Assembly (NCBI GenBank): GCA_964586145.1 | Contig: CAZPHH010000071.1 | Location: forward strand, 1-26,350 | Direction: 5' to 3' | DNA: 26,350 bases | From: JAFGJQ01 sp964586145 | GTDB lineage: Bacteria > Planctomycetota > Phycisphaerae > UBA1845 | In this document: piece by piece, positions 1-7,913 of the stretch | Position numbering within the stretch: position 1 is the stretch's first letter | Layout of the letters: each line of letters opens with the position of its first letter | Made by a program: the position numbers and the translations under genes | Notes under the pieces: model-generated | The model's database searches: none | Told to the model about the DNA's origin: nothing | What the model saw: the letters and a program-made list of their open reading frames with translations, nothing else

Positions 1-23
1 GGCCCACCCCCACGGGGGGAGCC

Positions 24-55
24 GGGAAACGCAAAAACGGGGAAACGCAAAAACG
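24..55. repeat. 16-bp direct tandem duplication
   Basis: The 16-mer gggaaacgcaaaaacg occurs twice head to tail (24-39 and 40-55) and is followed by a decayed third start. The stretch is A-rich on the plus strand. On the minus strand it therefore supplies T-rich sequence just beyond the hairpin at 71-94. No gene is seen in 1-144. Confidence 0.7.
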
Positions 56-70
56 CAGAAACAGAAGCAG

Positions 71-94
71 CGTGCGGCGCGAAGAAATCGCACG
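71..94 (-). terminator. candidate terminator after the HExxH gene
   Basis: CGTGCG (71-76) pairs with CGCACG (89-94) across a 12-nt loop, about 50 bp beyond the stop of the minus-strand gene ending at 145. Read on the minus strand it is followed by a T-rich stretch (complement of 30-70). On the plus strand it is followed by a short TTT. The stem is only 6 bp, so the call is tentative. Confidence 0.35.
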
Positions 95-144
95 TTTGTA
101 GTACGGGGGAGAGGGGCGCCGTACGCCCGGCGTTCGCACGTCCG

Positions 145-726
145 TCAGAGGTCAAACAGCAGCCACTGGCCCTCGCGGATGGGGGCGGAGCGGACCGGCC
201 GGACCGCGGCCCGGGCCGGTCGGAGGGGCCGGGCGGCGGAGACGAAGGCCTCGACGTTCTGGATGTCCCACGCCTCCCGGCGGGCCGGCCGGCCGCGCTC
301 GTCGCGGACGCGAACACCGAACCGGTCCACAAGGATGCGGGCGGCGAACCGGTCGCACATGGACTCCTTCTGCCGGGGGTTGCGGCGGGCCCGGTACACC
401 AGCCAGTGATAGAGCTCGTGCAGAAAGACGAACAGGACGACCTGGTACCCGTCCACCAGCTCGAGCGTGTAGATCGGCTTCCACCAGTGACGGGCGTTTG
501 ACTTCGCGGGCGCGACGGACGTGCCCAGCCGGTAGGGATACGCCAAGTGCCGGCCCAGGTTCACGTAGATGACGCCCTGTTTGTAGTAGCACGTTCCGGA
601 GTAATCGGCGCGTCGGCTGTAGCGCACATGCACGCGGAGCCGGCCGAGCGGCCAGCCGTCCGCGGCCGTTCGCATTCGCCGTTGCAGCTCGTCCGTGTTC
701 AACTGGGTGCGATTGGTGAGATTCAT
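145..726 (-). CDS. small HExxH zinc-metallopeptidase-like protein
   Basis: Predicted 193-residue soluble protein of unknown exact function. Residues 103-107 read HELYH inside a hydrophobic helix, the classic zincin motif. A glutamate 14 residues later (E121, in KESMCDRFAARIL) sits where ImmA/IrrE (M78)-type peptidases place their third zinc ligand, also followed by a 'FAARIL'-type helix. SprT-like architecture is an alternative. The tail after residue 165 is Arg/Pro/Ala-rich and probably disordered. ATG 726 was chosen because AGGGAAGG lies directly upstream; a GTG at 771 in the same frame would add 15 residues. It lies 115 bp downstream of xerD on the same strand. No partner regulator or toxin-like gene is adjacent, so the substrate cannot be inferred. 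Confidence 0.7.
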   Translation of the reverse strand: MNLTNRTQLNTDELQRRMRTAADGWPLGRLRVHVRYSRRADYSGTCYYKQGVIYVNLGRHLAYPYRLGTSVAPAKSNARHWWKPIYTLELVDGYQVVLFVFLHELYHWLVYRARRNPRQKESMCDRFAARILVDRFGVRVRDERGRPARREAWDIQNVEAFVSAARPLRPARAAVRPVRSAPIREGQWLLFDL

Positions 727-841
727 GCCTTCCCTGGCGCGTGCCTGCGTTCGGATGTCCGGCCGCAACACCGCGGCATGGGCGGATCATCCCCTGGGGA
801 CGGCCGGTTGGCAACGACCGGCACCGGGATGCCTGCGGCGA

Positions 842-1768
842 TTACTGGCGGGGATGGCACTGCTGGTGGACCTGCTTGAGTCGCGAGGAGTCCACGTGCG
901 TGTAAATCTGCGTGGTGGAGATGTCGGAGTGGCCCAGCAGTTCCTGCACGACCCGCAGGTCCGCCCCGCCCGCCAACAGATGCGTGGCGAAGCAGTGGCG
1001 GATGGTGTGCGGCGAGACGTTCTTGAGCCCCACCTGTTCGGCATACTTGCGGATGAGCCGCCAGACGTTGGTCCGATCCAGCGGCCGGCCGGTGCGGGAC
1101 AGGAACACCGCATCCTGCGACACGTCGCGCAGCATTCCCGGGCGCAGATGCGTGAGGTACTCGCGCAGGGCCTGCAGGGCGGACGACCCGATCGGGATGA
1201 TGCGCTCCTTGCTGCCTTTTCCGAAGCAGCGAAGGTATCCCACGTCCAGGTTCACGTGCCGGACGGTCAGGCCGGTCAGCTCGCTGACGCGCATGCCGGT
1301 GGCGTAGAGCGTTTCCAGGATGGCCCGGTCGCGGAGCCACAGGTCGTCGCTGGGGTCGGGGGCGGCCAGCAGGGCGTCCACCTGCTCGTAGCGCAGGGTC
1401 TTGGGCAGGTTTCGCCACTTGCGCGGGGTTTCCAGAAGAGAGGCCACGTCACGCTGGAGCCGGCCCTCGACGAAAAGGTGCCGCAGAAACATCTTCAGCG
1501 ACGCGAGGTGCCGGGCCACGGACGCCAGCGACAGGCCCCGGTTGTGCAGGGCCATCAGATACGACTGCACGTGCTCGAGGCCGATCTCTTTCGGAAATAC
1601 GCCCCGCGAGGTCAGGTGGTCCCAGAACTCGGTGAGGTCGGCGCGATACGCGGTCACCGTGGCGCCGGACAGACCGCATTCGACGAAGAGGTAGTCCAGG
1701 AATCGTTTGACCAGCGGCGGCGGCAGCGTTGGCTGCGCGTCCGTGCGTTGTGCTTGCCGAACCGTCAT
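842..1768 (-). CDS. xerD: site-specific tyrosine recombinase, XerD type
   Basis: Tyrosine recombinase of 308 residues, the usual size for XerC/XerD, which resolve chromosome dimers at dif with FtsK. An N-terminal SAM-like core-binding domain (about 18-105) is followed by the catalytic domain. The full catalytic set is visible: R160 (in GMRVSEL), K184 (in GKGSKER), H254 and R257 (in SPHTIRH), H280 (in LLGHSD) and nucleophile Y289. Their spacing is the same as in E. coli XerD, shifted by 10-12 residues. The segment ADLRVVQELLGHSDISTTQ is more XerD- than XerC-like. ATG 1768 has a GGGGGAAA stretch about 10 nt upstream. No phage or integron genes adjoin it, so a housekeeping role is more likely than an element integrase. 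XerC versus XerD cannot be settled from one paralogue. Confidence 0.92.
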   Translation of the reverse strand: MTVRQAQRTDAQPTLPPPLVKRFLDYLFVECGLSGATVTAYRADLTEFWDHLTSRGVFPKEIGLEHVQSYLMALHNRGLSLASVARHLASLKMFLRHLFVEGRLQRDVASLLETPRKWRNLPKTLRYEQVDALLAAPDPSDDLWLRDRAILETLYATGMRVSELTGLTVRHVNLDVGYLRCFGKGSKERIIPIGSSALQALREYLTHLRPGMLRDVSQDAVFLSRTGRPLDRTNVWRLIRKYAEQVGLKNVSPHTIRHCFATHLLAGGADLRVVQELLGHSDISTTQIYTHVDSSRLKQVHQQCHPRQ

Positions 1769-1983
1769 ACGGCTGTTTCCCCCGAACGCTCCGTCCGTCC
1801 CGGAGCGGCAAACTCACTCACCCCTGTTGTGTGACTGTTCCAATCGCGTCACGCCTCGGCCCGGGCGAACCGGAAACCGCGACCGACGCGATGCGCTCCC
1901 CGTCCGTCGCCCCGCCGTCACCCCATGCGTCCAATCCACAGCGCGCCCGGACCTCCGATTCCATTCATTGTAGAAACCCGCGT

Positions 1984-3159
1984 TCATGATTCAACATCCC
2001 CGGCCGGCGCACCGGTATCGCGCATATTCTCGGACGATCGGTCGCGCCGACCCAGTCGGTCTCGAATGCACTGGGCCGCCTCCGTCGCATCCCCGCAGGA
2101 TGAAACGGGAAGGAACACGCCCGGCGCCTTGTCCCCTCTGCCCAGGAAGTGACTCACCAACCAGATCCCTTCGCTGCGAATCACCGGATCGCCGGCCGCA
2201 TCCGAGCCCGGCTGCGCCACGCGATGGAGCCACGTCGGGACGGTTTCGTCCAGCTTTCGGAGCGAGACCGGTTCACCCGCTTCGATGACGCCCGCATTCA
2301 CAAAGAACGGCCGGACCCGCGTCGTCCCGCCACCGCGCTGCACCACCAGGTATCGAAACCGGTCCGGCGTGAGGGTCAGTCGTCCGTCTCGCTTCAGCAG
2401 ACGCGCGGCTCGCTCCCACAACCCCTTGATCCGACCGGCCTGCTCGAACGCCTGCCCGGCGGCAGCCGCCCTCATGCGATCCTCCAGCATTCGCAGATGG
2501 AATTCGTGACCACCAACCGCAAAGTCAACGGACCGGCCAATCTGCTCGTGATACGTCTCCAGCGAAACAGACCCGTCGCACGGGGCGGGACAGCGGCCCA
2601 TCTCATGGTACACGCAGGCCTGTCCGTTGGGCGCCTGGACAAGGATGTCGTGCTTGCGGCACAAGTCAAAAATGTCTTCCAGCAACTCGATGAAGGCGGC
2701 GCACTGGCCGCGTTCCGCGAACGGCCCGATCTCCACTCCCCCGCGAAACGCAACGGTGCCCGCCTCCCAGCGCGGGAACCGCTCCGACGGGTCAACGCGG
2801 GCAAACCAGACCGGCCCGAACGCAAGGTCCTTGCGGTAGCGATCCGGCGACAGCCGCCGGGCGGTGGTCAGGTACACGAGGTAGGTTTCAAAGACGGAGT
2901 GGGTGGGAATCCAGTGAAGCCTGCGTGCAATCGCCCGCAGGTCCACACGGCGCGTGGGGCCGTCGGTGGGGGGTGCCTGCAACCGGTGCATCACCGAGCG
3001 GCGCAAACTCTGCGTCCCGAGCGTCAGAAGAACGCGACCGCGCTCATCGGTCAGGGCGTACACGCCTCCGCCGGCCGGCAGGCTCGACGCCTCGAGCGGC
3101 GCATCCGGCGGAGGCAGATCCAGCGCGTTCTCGAAACCCCAATCCGGTTGGTCTGCCAC
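1984..3159 (-). CDS. UvrC-like protein lacking the C-terminal nuclease half
   Basis: A 391-residue homologue of the N-terminal part of UvrC, the nucleotide-excision-repair nuclease subunit; full UvrC is about 600 residues. Region 31-130 aligns with the GIY-YIG domain but is degenerate: GVY is kept at 32-34, the YIG position reads TLG (46-48), and the downstream Arg (R53/R54) and a Glu (E91) are present. Residues 167-194 carry C167, C182, C190 and C194 in the UvrC-type CxYHEMGRCPAPC context, matching the cysteines that bind the UvrC iron-sulfur cluster. A UVR-like helical pair follows (about 225-255). The rest resembles neither the RNase H-like nuclease nor the HhH domain. The start is GTG 3159, with GAGG 5 nt upstream. 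It lies 37 bp after the HD gene and is probably co-transcribed with it. It could be a repair accessory or a non-catalytic UvrB-binding protein. Confidence 0.8.
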   Translation of the reverse strand: MADQPDWGFENALDLPPPDAPLEASSLPAGGGVYALTDERGRVLLTLGTQSLRRSVMHRLQAPPTDGPTRRVDLRAIARRLHWIPTHSVFETYLVYLTTARRLSPDRYRKDLAFGPVWFARVDPSERFPRWEAGTVAFRGGVEIGPFAERGQCAAFIELLEDIFDLCRKHDILVQAPNGQACVYHEMGRCPAPCDGSVSLETYHEQIGRSVDFAVGGHEFHLRMLEDRMRAAAAGQAFEQAGRIKGLWERAARLLKRDGRLTLTPDRFRYLVVQRGGGTTRVRPFFVNAGVIEAGEPVSLRKLDETVPTWLHRVAQPGSDAAGDPVIRSEGIWLVSHFLGRGDKAPGVFLPVSSCGDATEAAQCIRDRLGRRDRSSENMRDTGAPAGDVES

Positions 3160-3196
3160 GGCGGCCTCGCGATCCCCAAGGCGGCCCGGTCCGGCC

Positions 3197-3742
3197 CTAC
3201 TTCTTGCCCACGGCCTTGGCGATGTCGAAGTCGATGAAATCCGCGTGGTGGAAGATGATCGACTCGATCGTTCGCTGCACGTGGTCGCCCTCCTTCGAGT
3301 GCGTGGCCACGATGTGCATCACCTCGGCCGGAATCCCGTGCAGAAAGCACAGGCCCACGCCGCTGAACGGGTGGCGCAGCATGTCGCCGAAATGCCCCTT
3401 GACCGGCTGGCCGGCCTCCTTGGCATATTCCAGCGGCTTGCCCACGTCGGCCAGCAGCGCGCCCGCCAGCAGCGTGTCGTGGTCGATCGGCACGCGACGG
3501 CCCCAAATGCGGTTGAGCACGGCCTCCACGGCCAGGCACATCTGCGCGCACGATCGCACGTGCTCGATGAAGCGCATGTCGATCTTGCCGGCCAGCAGGG
3601 TAAAGGGGATCGCCTCCAGCTCTTGCGGTTGCCAGCCGCCGCGGGTCAGCGAATCCTGCCAGACAGCGATAACCTTCTCGCGAAGCGACGCGTCGCGAAT
3701 CTCATTTACCTCGGGGAGAAGTTCGACAATCTTGTCACGCAT
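3197..3742 (-). CDS. HD-domain protein with altered HD dyad
   Basis: Predicted cytoplasmic 181-residue protein of the HD phosphohydrolase fold. Numbered from ATG 3742, the conserved positions are H61 (EHVRSC), the HD doublet at 98-99, which reads A-D in LLADVGK instead of H-D, H124 (RHPFSG), H148 (THSKEGD) and D168 (HHADFID). The replaced histidine is normally a metal ligand, so activity may be altered. The other metal-site residues are intact, which argues against simple decay. ATG 3742 is preferred over a longer form because AGGA lies 8-9 nt upstream. It sits 61 bp downstream of the citryl-CoA lyase-like gene and 37 bp upstream of the UvrC-like gene. The substrate is unknown; nucleotides or acyl-nucleotide compounds would be guesses. 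Confidence 0.75.
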   Translation of the reverse strand: MRDKIVELLPEVNEIRDASLREKVIAVWQDSLTRGGWQPQELEAIPFTLLAGKIDMRFIEHVRSCAQMCLAVEAVLNRIWGRRVPIDHDTLLAGALLADVGKPLEYAKEAGQPVKGHFGDMLRHPFSGVGLCFLHGIPAEVMHIVATHSKEGDHVQRTIESIIFHHADFIDFDIAKAVGKK

Positions 3743-3803
3743 GTGTTGTTTCCTGTTCCAGGAACCCGATTGATTGCCAGTCATTCGGTCCGCGGGGCGG
3801 ACC

Positions 3804-4583
3804 CTACACGAGGTCGCGCGGCGGAGGTCCGTCGTACTCCGCCGCGGCGAAATCGATCCGCCGCATCACTCTCTCCCGCGTCATCTCTTCGCGAGCGTGC
3901 GCGATCAGGCCGGCCGTTCGCGCCAGGATGAAGAACCCGTTCATCACCTCCGGCTCGAACCCCAGTTCGCACAGCACGGCCCCGATGGCCCCGTCCACGT
4001 TGATCGGCAGCGGCTTGCCCGTCTGGGCCGCCAGGGCGGACTCCAGGGCCCGGCACGCTTCCACGTACCGACCGGCCACACCCGCCTCCTGGGCCAGGGC
4101 GAACAGCCGGGCCGTTCGCGGGTCGGCCGTGTGCAGCCGGTGCCCGAACCCGGCCACGCGGGTCCCCTGCTTCTTGTATTCCGCCAGGACCGCCGTGGCC
4201 GCCTGGGCCAGGGACACCCCCGCCCGGTCCGCCTCGTGGATCACGTCCTGCAGGGCGCGGGCGCAATCCTCGATCGCTCCGCCGTGGGAGCGATTGATGG
4301 CCAGCACGCCGGCCGCCACGCAGGCGTTCAGCGGGGCGCTCGTGGAGGCCGCGTTCCGCGCCCCCACCACTGAGGGTGGCGTCGGGCCGTGGTCAATCGA
4401 CGACACGAGCATGGCGGTCATCAGCCGCCCGACCTTCGCGTCCGGCAGTTCGCCCCTCAGCAACAGATACAGGGCCTGGCCGAAATCCACCCGACCCATC
4501 AATTCGTCGATTCGGTATCCGCGCAGCCGCACTTCATTCGGCGCGATGTACGTGATTGCGGTCTTCCAGATCTTCTCGCCCAT
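3804..4583 (-). CDS. citrate-synthase-fold protein, probable citryl-CoA lyase
   Basis: A 259-residue protein covering only the catalytic core of the citrate synthase family, against about 430 residues for citrate synthase. It resembles stand-alone citryl-CoA lyases and the C-terminal lyase region of ATP-citrate lyase, which split citryl-CoA to acetyl-CoA and oxaloacetate. The three catalytic positions are visible: H100 (SHGGA), H148 (GFGHRLH) and D198 (NVDGAIG). The DHGPTPP segment near H65 is also family-typical. ATG 4583 has GAGAGG 6 nt upstream; the open frame continues further upstream, but that part shows no family similarity. No citryl-CoA synthetase or ATP-citrate lyase alpha gene is nearby, so the source of citryl-CoA, and even the direction of the reaction, is unclear. 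A small 2-methylcitrate/citrate synthase-like enzyme is the alternative. Confidence 0.82.
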   Translation of the reverse strand: MGEKIWKTAITYIAPNEVRLRGYRIDELMGRVDFGQALYLLLRGELPDAKVGRLMTAMLVSSIDHGPTPPSVVGARNAASTSAPLNACVAAGVLAINRSHGGAIEDCARALQDVIHEADRAGVSLAQAATAVLAEYKKQGTRVAGFGHRLHTADPRTARLFALAQEAGVAGRYVEACRALESALAAQTGKPLPINVDGAIGAVLCELGFEPEVMNGFFILARTAGLIAHAREEMTRERVMRRIDFAAAEYDGPPPRDLV

Positions 4584-4598
4584 GTCATGCCTCTCATC

Positions 4599-4619
4599 GG
4601 CCCCCCGAACGGGGAGGCC
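4599..4619 (-). promoter_or_regulatory. GC hairpin in the leader of the citryl-CoA lyase gene
   Basis: On the minus strand GGCC-U-CCCC pairs with GGGG-GGCC around a GUUC tetraloop, giving 8 pairs with one bulged U. It lies about 15 nt upstream of the start codon and just ahead of the Shine-Dalgarno, and 44 nt beyond the stop of the preceding gene. There is no U-tract, so it may be a processing or attenuation structure rather than a terminator. Confidence 0.4.
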
Positions 4620-4663
4620 ACGCCCGCCGTGACAGATAGCATAGCCGGGGTTGTCGGCGCCCG

Positions 4664-5677
4664 CTACGTTGCGGCCCCCTCCGGCGTTTCGCCCAGCAAC
4701 CGGCGCGGAACGAGCAGTCGGACCCCCTCCTCGCGCGGCCGGAGGATCACGTGCTGGGCCGTGATGCCCTGAATAATCCCGGGATCGGTCAACACGTAGA
4801 GCAGTTCCGCATCCGTCACCGTACGGTCCGGCGCGTGTTTGGCGAAGGCCGACGCAAGGGCCTGGTACCGCGTGCATGCGGTCTGGTAGAGCGGCTCCCC
4901 GGCCGGCTCTGACCGTGGCGGATAAAGGACTCGGTAGTCATTGGTTGCGAACAGCGGTTGATCCGGCTCGGCCCAGCGAAGGGCGTGGCGGCCGGGCGAA
5001 CGTTCAATGACCACGCGTTGATGGTTCTGCGCGCCGACGACCGTAATCAGGCCCGGGCTCGCAAGCGTCTGGCGGGTCAGCATGTGGACGGCGGCGTCGA
5101 AGTCGGCGGCCTCCTCCAGAACGCGGCGAAGAAAGAGCAGCAACGGATAGCCCGTTCGGCGGGTCCCCTCCGGGCTGAGCACGGCGTTGAGGACCAGCGC
5201 GAACCCGCGCCCGGACAGCCCGGTGACCAGCCCGATGGAGCCCGGCCAGCCGGCAATCGCAAACTGAAGCCGCCCCCCACGCACCGCCCGGATCAGAACA
5301 CTCGTCCGGGCGAGGACCGCCTCCGGCCACCAATCCATGTTGCGAGCGATCACGGGCCCGTCGGCGGTCGGAAGGGCCGCCGTGGAGCAACCGAACGTGG
5401 CCAGGGCCAGATCGTACGACACGTTGGCCAGCATGACGCTGCGCCAGTCGGCTCCGACTCGCCGGGCAATCGCGGTCGCCTCCTCGCGAAATCGTCCGTG
5501 CGTACGCAGGTTCACCGCGTCGGCCAGGAAGCGGGCGGCGGGGGGGATCAACTTCATGACCGCATCCAGCAGCGCCAGGCCGTTCTGGACGGCCCACTCC
5601 GGCACGTCCGCGTAGCGAGTCGCGACCGGGCGATCGAGGTCCAGTTCCAGAGTCGGGGTTTCTGCCCAGGAAAGCAT
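4664..5677 (-). CDS. C45/acid-ceramidase-like Ntn hydrolase
   Basis: A 337-residue member of the linear-amide C-N hydrolase group (Ntn fold; relatives are acid ceramidase, N-acylethanolamine amidase, penicillin V acylase and acyltransferase C45). The nucleophile is expected at C97 in TFGCSTAALP, followed by the conserved GPVIARNMDWW segment with R112, N113 and D115. N164 in LVLNAV fits the conserved active-site Asn. Family members cleave themselves just before this Cys, which would give chains of about 96 and 241 residues; that step is inferred. No clear signal peptide is visible, so it is probably cytoplasmic. ATG 5677 has GGGAG about 10 nt upstream. The C-terminal third is less family-like. 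It is the first gene of a possible four-gene minus-strand run. The amide substrate is not predictable. Confidence 0.75.
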   Translation of the reverse strand: MLSWAETPTLELDLDRPVATRYADVPEWAVQNGLALLDAVMKLIPPAARFLADAVNLRTHGRFREEATAIARRVGADWRSVMLANVSYDLALATFGCSTAALPTADGPVIARNMDWWPEAVLARTSVLIRAVRGGRLQFAIAGWPGSIGLVTGLSGRGFALVLNAVLSPEGTRRTGYPLLLFLRRVLEEAADFDAAVHMLTRQTLASPGLITVVGAQNHQRVVIERSPGRHALRWAEPDQPLFATNDYRVLYPPRSEPAGEPLYQTACTRYQALASAFAKHAPDRTVTDAELLYVLTDPGIIQGITAQHVILRPREEGVRLLVPRRLLGETPEGAAT

Positions 5678-5721
5678 CGGACCGAGTCTCCCACACCCAC
5701 GGCGGTGCTCCGCGGGGGTGC

Positions 5722-5730
5722 AGTGTAGCA
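5722..5730 (-). promoter_or_regulatory. candidate extended -10 upstream of the C45-like gene
   Basis: The minus strand reads TGC-TACACT, an extended -10 type element, about 45 bp upstream of ATG 5677. No convincing -35 is seen, as is common for extended -10 promoters. Confidence 0.3.
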
Positions 5731-5792
5731 GGAAGGGGCCTGGGGCTTCCAGGGTTCGGCCGCCGGGGCGCAGGCGTCTGGGGGCATCGGTA

Positions 5793-7598
5793 TCAGGGCG
5801 TGATGTCGGCCATGTGTTGCTCGTGCACGGGGATGGCGACGTTGTAGTAGTCCAGCAGGGTCCCCTTGGACCGTTCCAGCTCCACCATGGCGATGTTGTA
5901 TTCCACCACCGACTGCAGCAGGTCGTTTCGGGTGACGGCCAGGGAGCGGATGGCCGACAGTTCGTTGCTGATCTGCAGGAAGTCGCTGGTCTCGGCCCGC
6001 ACGCGGATGGAATCCACCCGGGCCTCGCTGGCGTCGGCCGATTGCAGGTTGGGCTGGATGAGGTTCTGCTGGGTGATCACCTCGCGAACGCGCACGTTCA
6101 CGTCCAGGAGCACCTGCTCGAAGGCGGATTTCAAGGCCGCGATGGCCTGGCCCTGCTGAAGCTGTGCCCGCCGCTCGGCCGCCCGCCGCGCCCGGTTGCC
6201 CACGGGGATCTCAAACTCCACGCCGACAAAGTACTCGTGGTAGTCATTCTTGGTGACTTCGCTGAATGCGTTGTGGGCGTTGAGCCCGAGCCCGTCCACC
6301 GCATACCGAAACAACAGGTCGAGCTTGGGCATGACCTGGTTCTTCGCCGCCCCGACCAGAATGCGGGACGAGTGGATGCGCAGCTTGGCCTGTGCGATCT
6401 CCTGCCGATGGTCCAGCGCCGCCTGGGCCTCGGCCAGCCGATCCAGCACGATCGGATCCAGCAGGGGCACGTCCGTGGGGATGATTTCCACGTCGTCCGC
6501 GAGGTTCAGGGCGGGGTCGTTGATCAGGGCAATCAGGCTGTCTTCCGCGTTGCGGATCTCGTTGCAGATGCGGATGAAGTCCGCCTTCGCCGACTCCAGT
6601 TGGGCCCGGGTCTCGTTGATCTGCACGGGAATCGCGTCGAATTCCCTGCGTTGCTCCAGCTTTCGGTACAACTGCTCGAACGTGGCCAGCATGCGGGCCT
6701 GGACCCCCAGGATGCGCCGGGCCTGGTACAGCCGCCAGTAGGCCGTCTCCACGTTCAGCAGCGTGGTCTGCACCTGTCGGGCGAACTCCTGGTCGCTGAT
6801 CCGCTTGTCATTTTTGGCCACCAGAATCTGGGTCCGGTTGTAATCGAGTCCGAACCCGCGCAGCAGCGCCTGGCGGAACTCCACCTTGAACTGGCTCTCG
6901 TACACCGGGTTGATCGTCTGAAACTGAAAGTCGTTGGACTGCCGCTGCAGGTTCAGGCTCGTCTGCACCTGCATGCCGCCGGGCAGAAGCTGCCGCAGTC
7001 CGCCTTCCATCAGGAGCGCTTCCACGTTGGAGCCCTGCAGCGCCGACGCCACCGGAGTGTTCTGCTTGTTGCTGTTGAGCGTTGCGAAGAAGGTGGCGTC
7101 AAACGCCGCCTCCGCCTCGACGATCCGGGTCTGGTCAACGGCCGGCGTGTAGCTCTGCACCCGAATGGCGTAGCTGTTCGCCAGCGTTCGGTGCAGAACG
7201 TCTTGTCGGCTCGTGTGAACCTGTCGCGGTCGATCCACCGCCCGCAACAGCTCCAGAAGGCGCACCTGGAAGCTCCGCGCGTCGCGAATGTCCGATTCCA
7301 ATCGCCGGCCTTCCCGGACGTCCGTCTCCCACTCGGCGATCTTGGCCTCGGTCAACGCCGCGAACTCGTGCGGGTCCGGCAGGTGCCAGACGATTCGATG
7401 CGGCTCGATTCCCGTCGTCGACACCAGGTCGCCGATGGGCATGGCCGTCGTGGGCAGGGCCGGCTCGCGGTGCAGGGCTTCGACCGCCGGGTCGAGAACC
7501 GGCTCGTCGGGCCGCACCTGGGCCGCGGCGGGCGCCAAAGAAATCGTCGTTGCGGCAATGGCCACCCACAGACCGATGGCATGAGTCAATCGTGACAT
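5793..7598 (-). CDS. TolC-family outer-membrane efflux protein
   Basis: A 601-residue protein of the outer membrane factor family, which forms trimeric beta-barrel/alpha-helical tunnels for efflux or type I secretion. ATG 7598 opens a clear signal peptide: MSRLTH, a hydrophobic stretch at about 8-22, then APAAAQ with cleavage near 26-27. The mature part shows long Gln/Glu/Ala-rich amphipathic helices typical of the tunnel (for example the segments starting EFARQVQTTLLNVETAYWRL and ERRAQLQQGQAIAALKSAFE), in the two-fold repeated arrangement of the family. It is longer than E. coli TolC (about 470 mature residues); the extra length lies mostly at the N-terminus (residues 30-180). No membrane-fusion or inner-membrane pump gene is adjacent, so it is an orphan exit duct here. 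It is divergent from the phosphomannomutase gene. Confidence 0.88.
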   Translation of the reverse strand: MSRLTHAIGLWVAIAATTISLAPAAAQVRPDEPVLDPAVEALHREPALPTTAMPIGDLVSTTGIEPHRIVWHLPDPHEFAALTEAKIAEWETDVREGRRLESDIRDARSFQVRLLELLRAVDRPRQVHTSRQDVLHRTLANSYAIRVQSYTPAVDQTRIVEAEAAFDATFFATLNSNKQNTPVASALQGSNVEALLMEGGLRQLLPGGMQVQTSLNLQRQSNDFQFQTINPVYESQFKVEFRQALLRGFGLDYNRTQILVAKNDKRISDQEFARQVQTTLLNVETAYWRLYQARRILGVQARMLATFEQLYRKLEQRREFDAIPVQINETRAQLESAKADFIRICNEIRNAEDSLIALINDPALNLADDVEIIPTDVPLLDPIVLDRLAEAQAALDHRQEIAQAKLRIHSSRILVGAAKNQVMPKLDLLFRYAVDGLGLNAHNAFSEVTKNDYHEYFVGVEFEIPVGNRARRAAERRAQLQQGQAIAALKSAFEQVLLDVNVRVREVITQQNLIQPNLQSADASEARVDSIRVRAETSDFLQISNELSAIRSLAVTRNDLLQSVVEYNIAMVELERSKGTLLDYYNVAIPVHEQHMADITP

Positions 7599-7913
7599 GG
7601 TACTCGCCCGTCCCTTTCGTTCGGGAAAACGATCCCCTCGGCACGAAGGGTCGAGACACTCCGCGCCGACTCGCCCCGTGGCCGCAGCCCGCGCCGTAAC
7701 CACCGCGCCACGCCGGAGCGACGCCGGAATCTTATCGGCGAGCCGTGCCGGGCGTCAACGACGTGCCGCCTTCGATCTTCCGGACGCCGGCTGCCGATTT
7801 CCCCCGGGGCCGCCCCGGACCTTCGCTGGCCTCGTCGCCCGGAGTCGGGTAGAATCCGCCCGCTTGTCGCCACGGACGGGCCTCGCCCCGGAACGCGGGA
7901 GCACGAAGGAAAC
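7599..7913. promoter_or_regulatory. divergent intergenic region with two candidate -10 boxes
   Basis: This 315-bp gene-free region separates divergent genes. On the plus strand TAGAAT (7850-7855) is a 5/6 match to the -10 consensus and would give a roughly 50-nt leader to GTG 7914. On the minus strand TAAGAT (complement of 7729-7734) could serve the TolC-type gene with a leader of about 120 nt. No good -35 is visible for either. Confidence 0.35.

Noticed and set aside
842..1768. Integrase of the Mu-like cassette
   Set aside because: It lies 17 kb away among housekeeping genes and matches XerD closely; Mu-type elements use a DDE transposase instead.
695..1834. Long plus-strand frame opposite xerD
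   Set aside because: Antisense shadow of a gene with all catalytic residues; GC-rich codons leave reverse frames open.
1769..1983. Gene or RNA between the UvrC-like gene and xerD
   Set aside because: No start with a Shine-Dalgarno, no convincing hairpin and no promoter pair were seen in these 215 bp.
2149..3237. 362-residue plus-strand frame opposite the UvrC-like gene
   Set aside because: Antisense shadow; the opposite strand has the Cys cluster and a Shine-Dalgarno.
5718..7595. 625-residue plus-strand frame opposite the TolC-type gene
   Set aside because: Antisense shadow; the minus strand has the signal peptide and family features.
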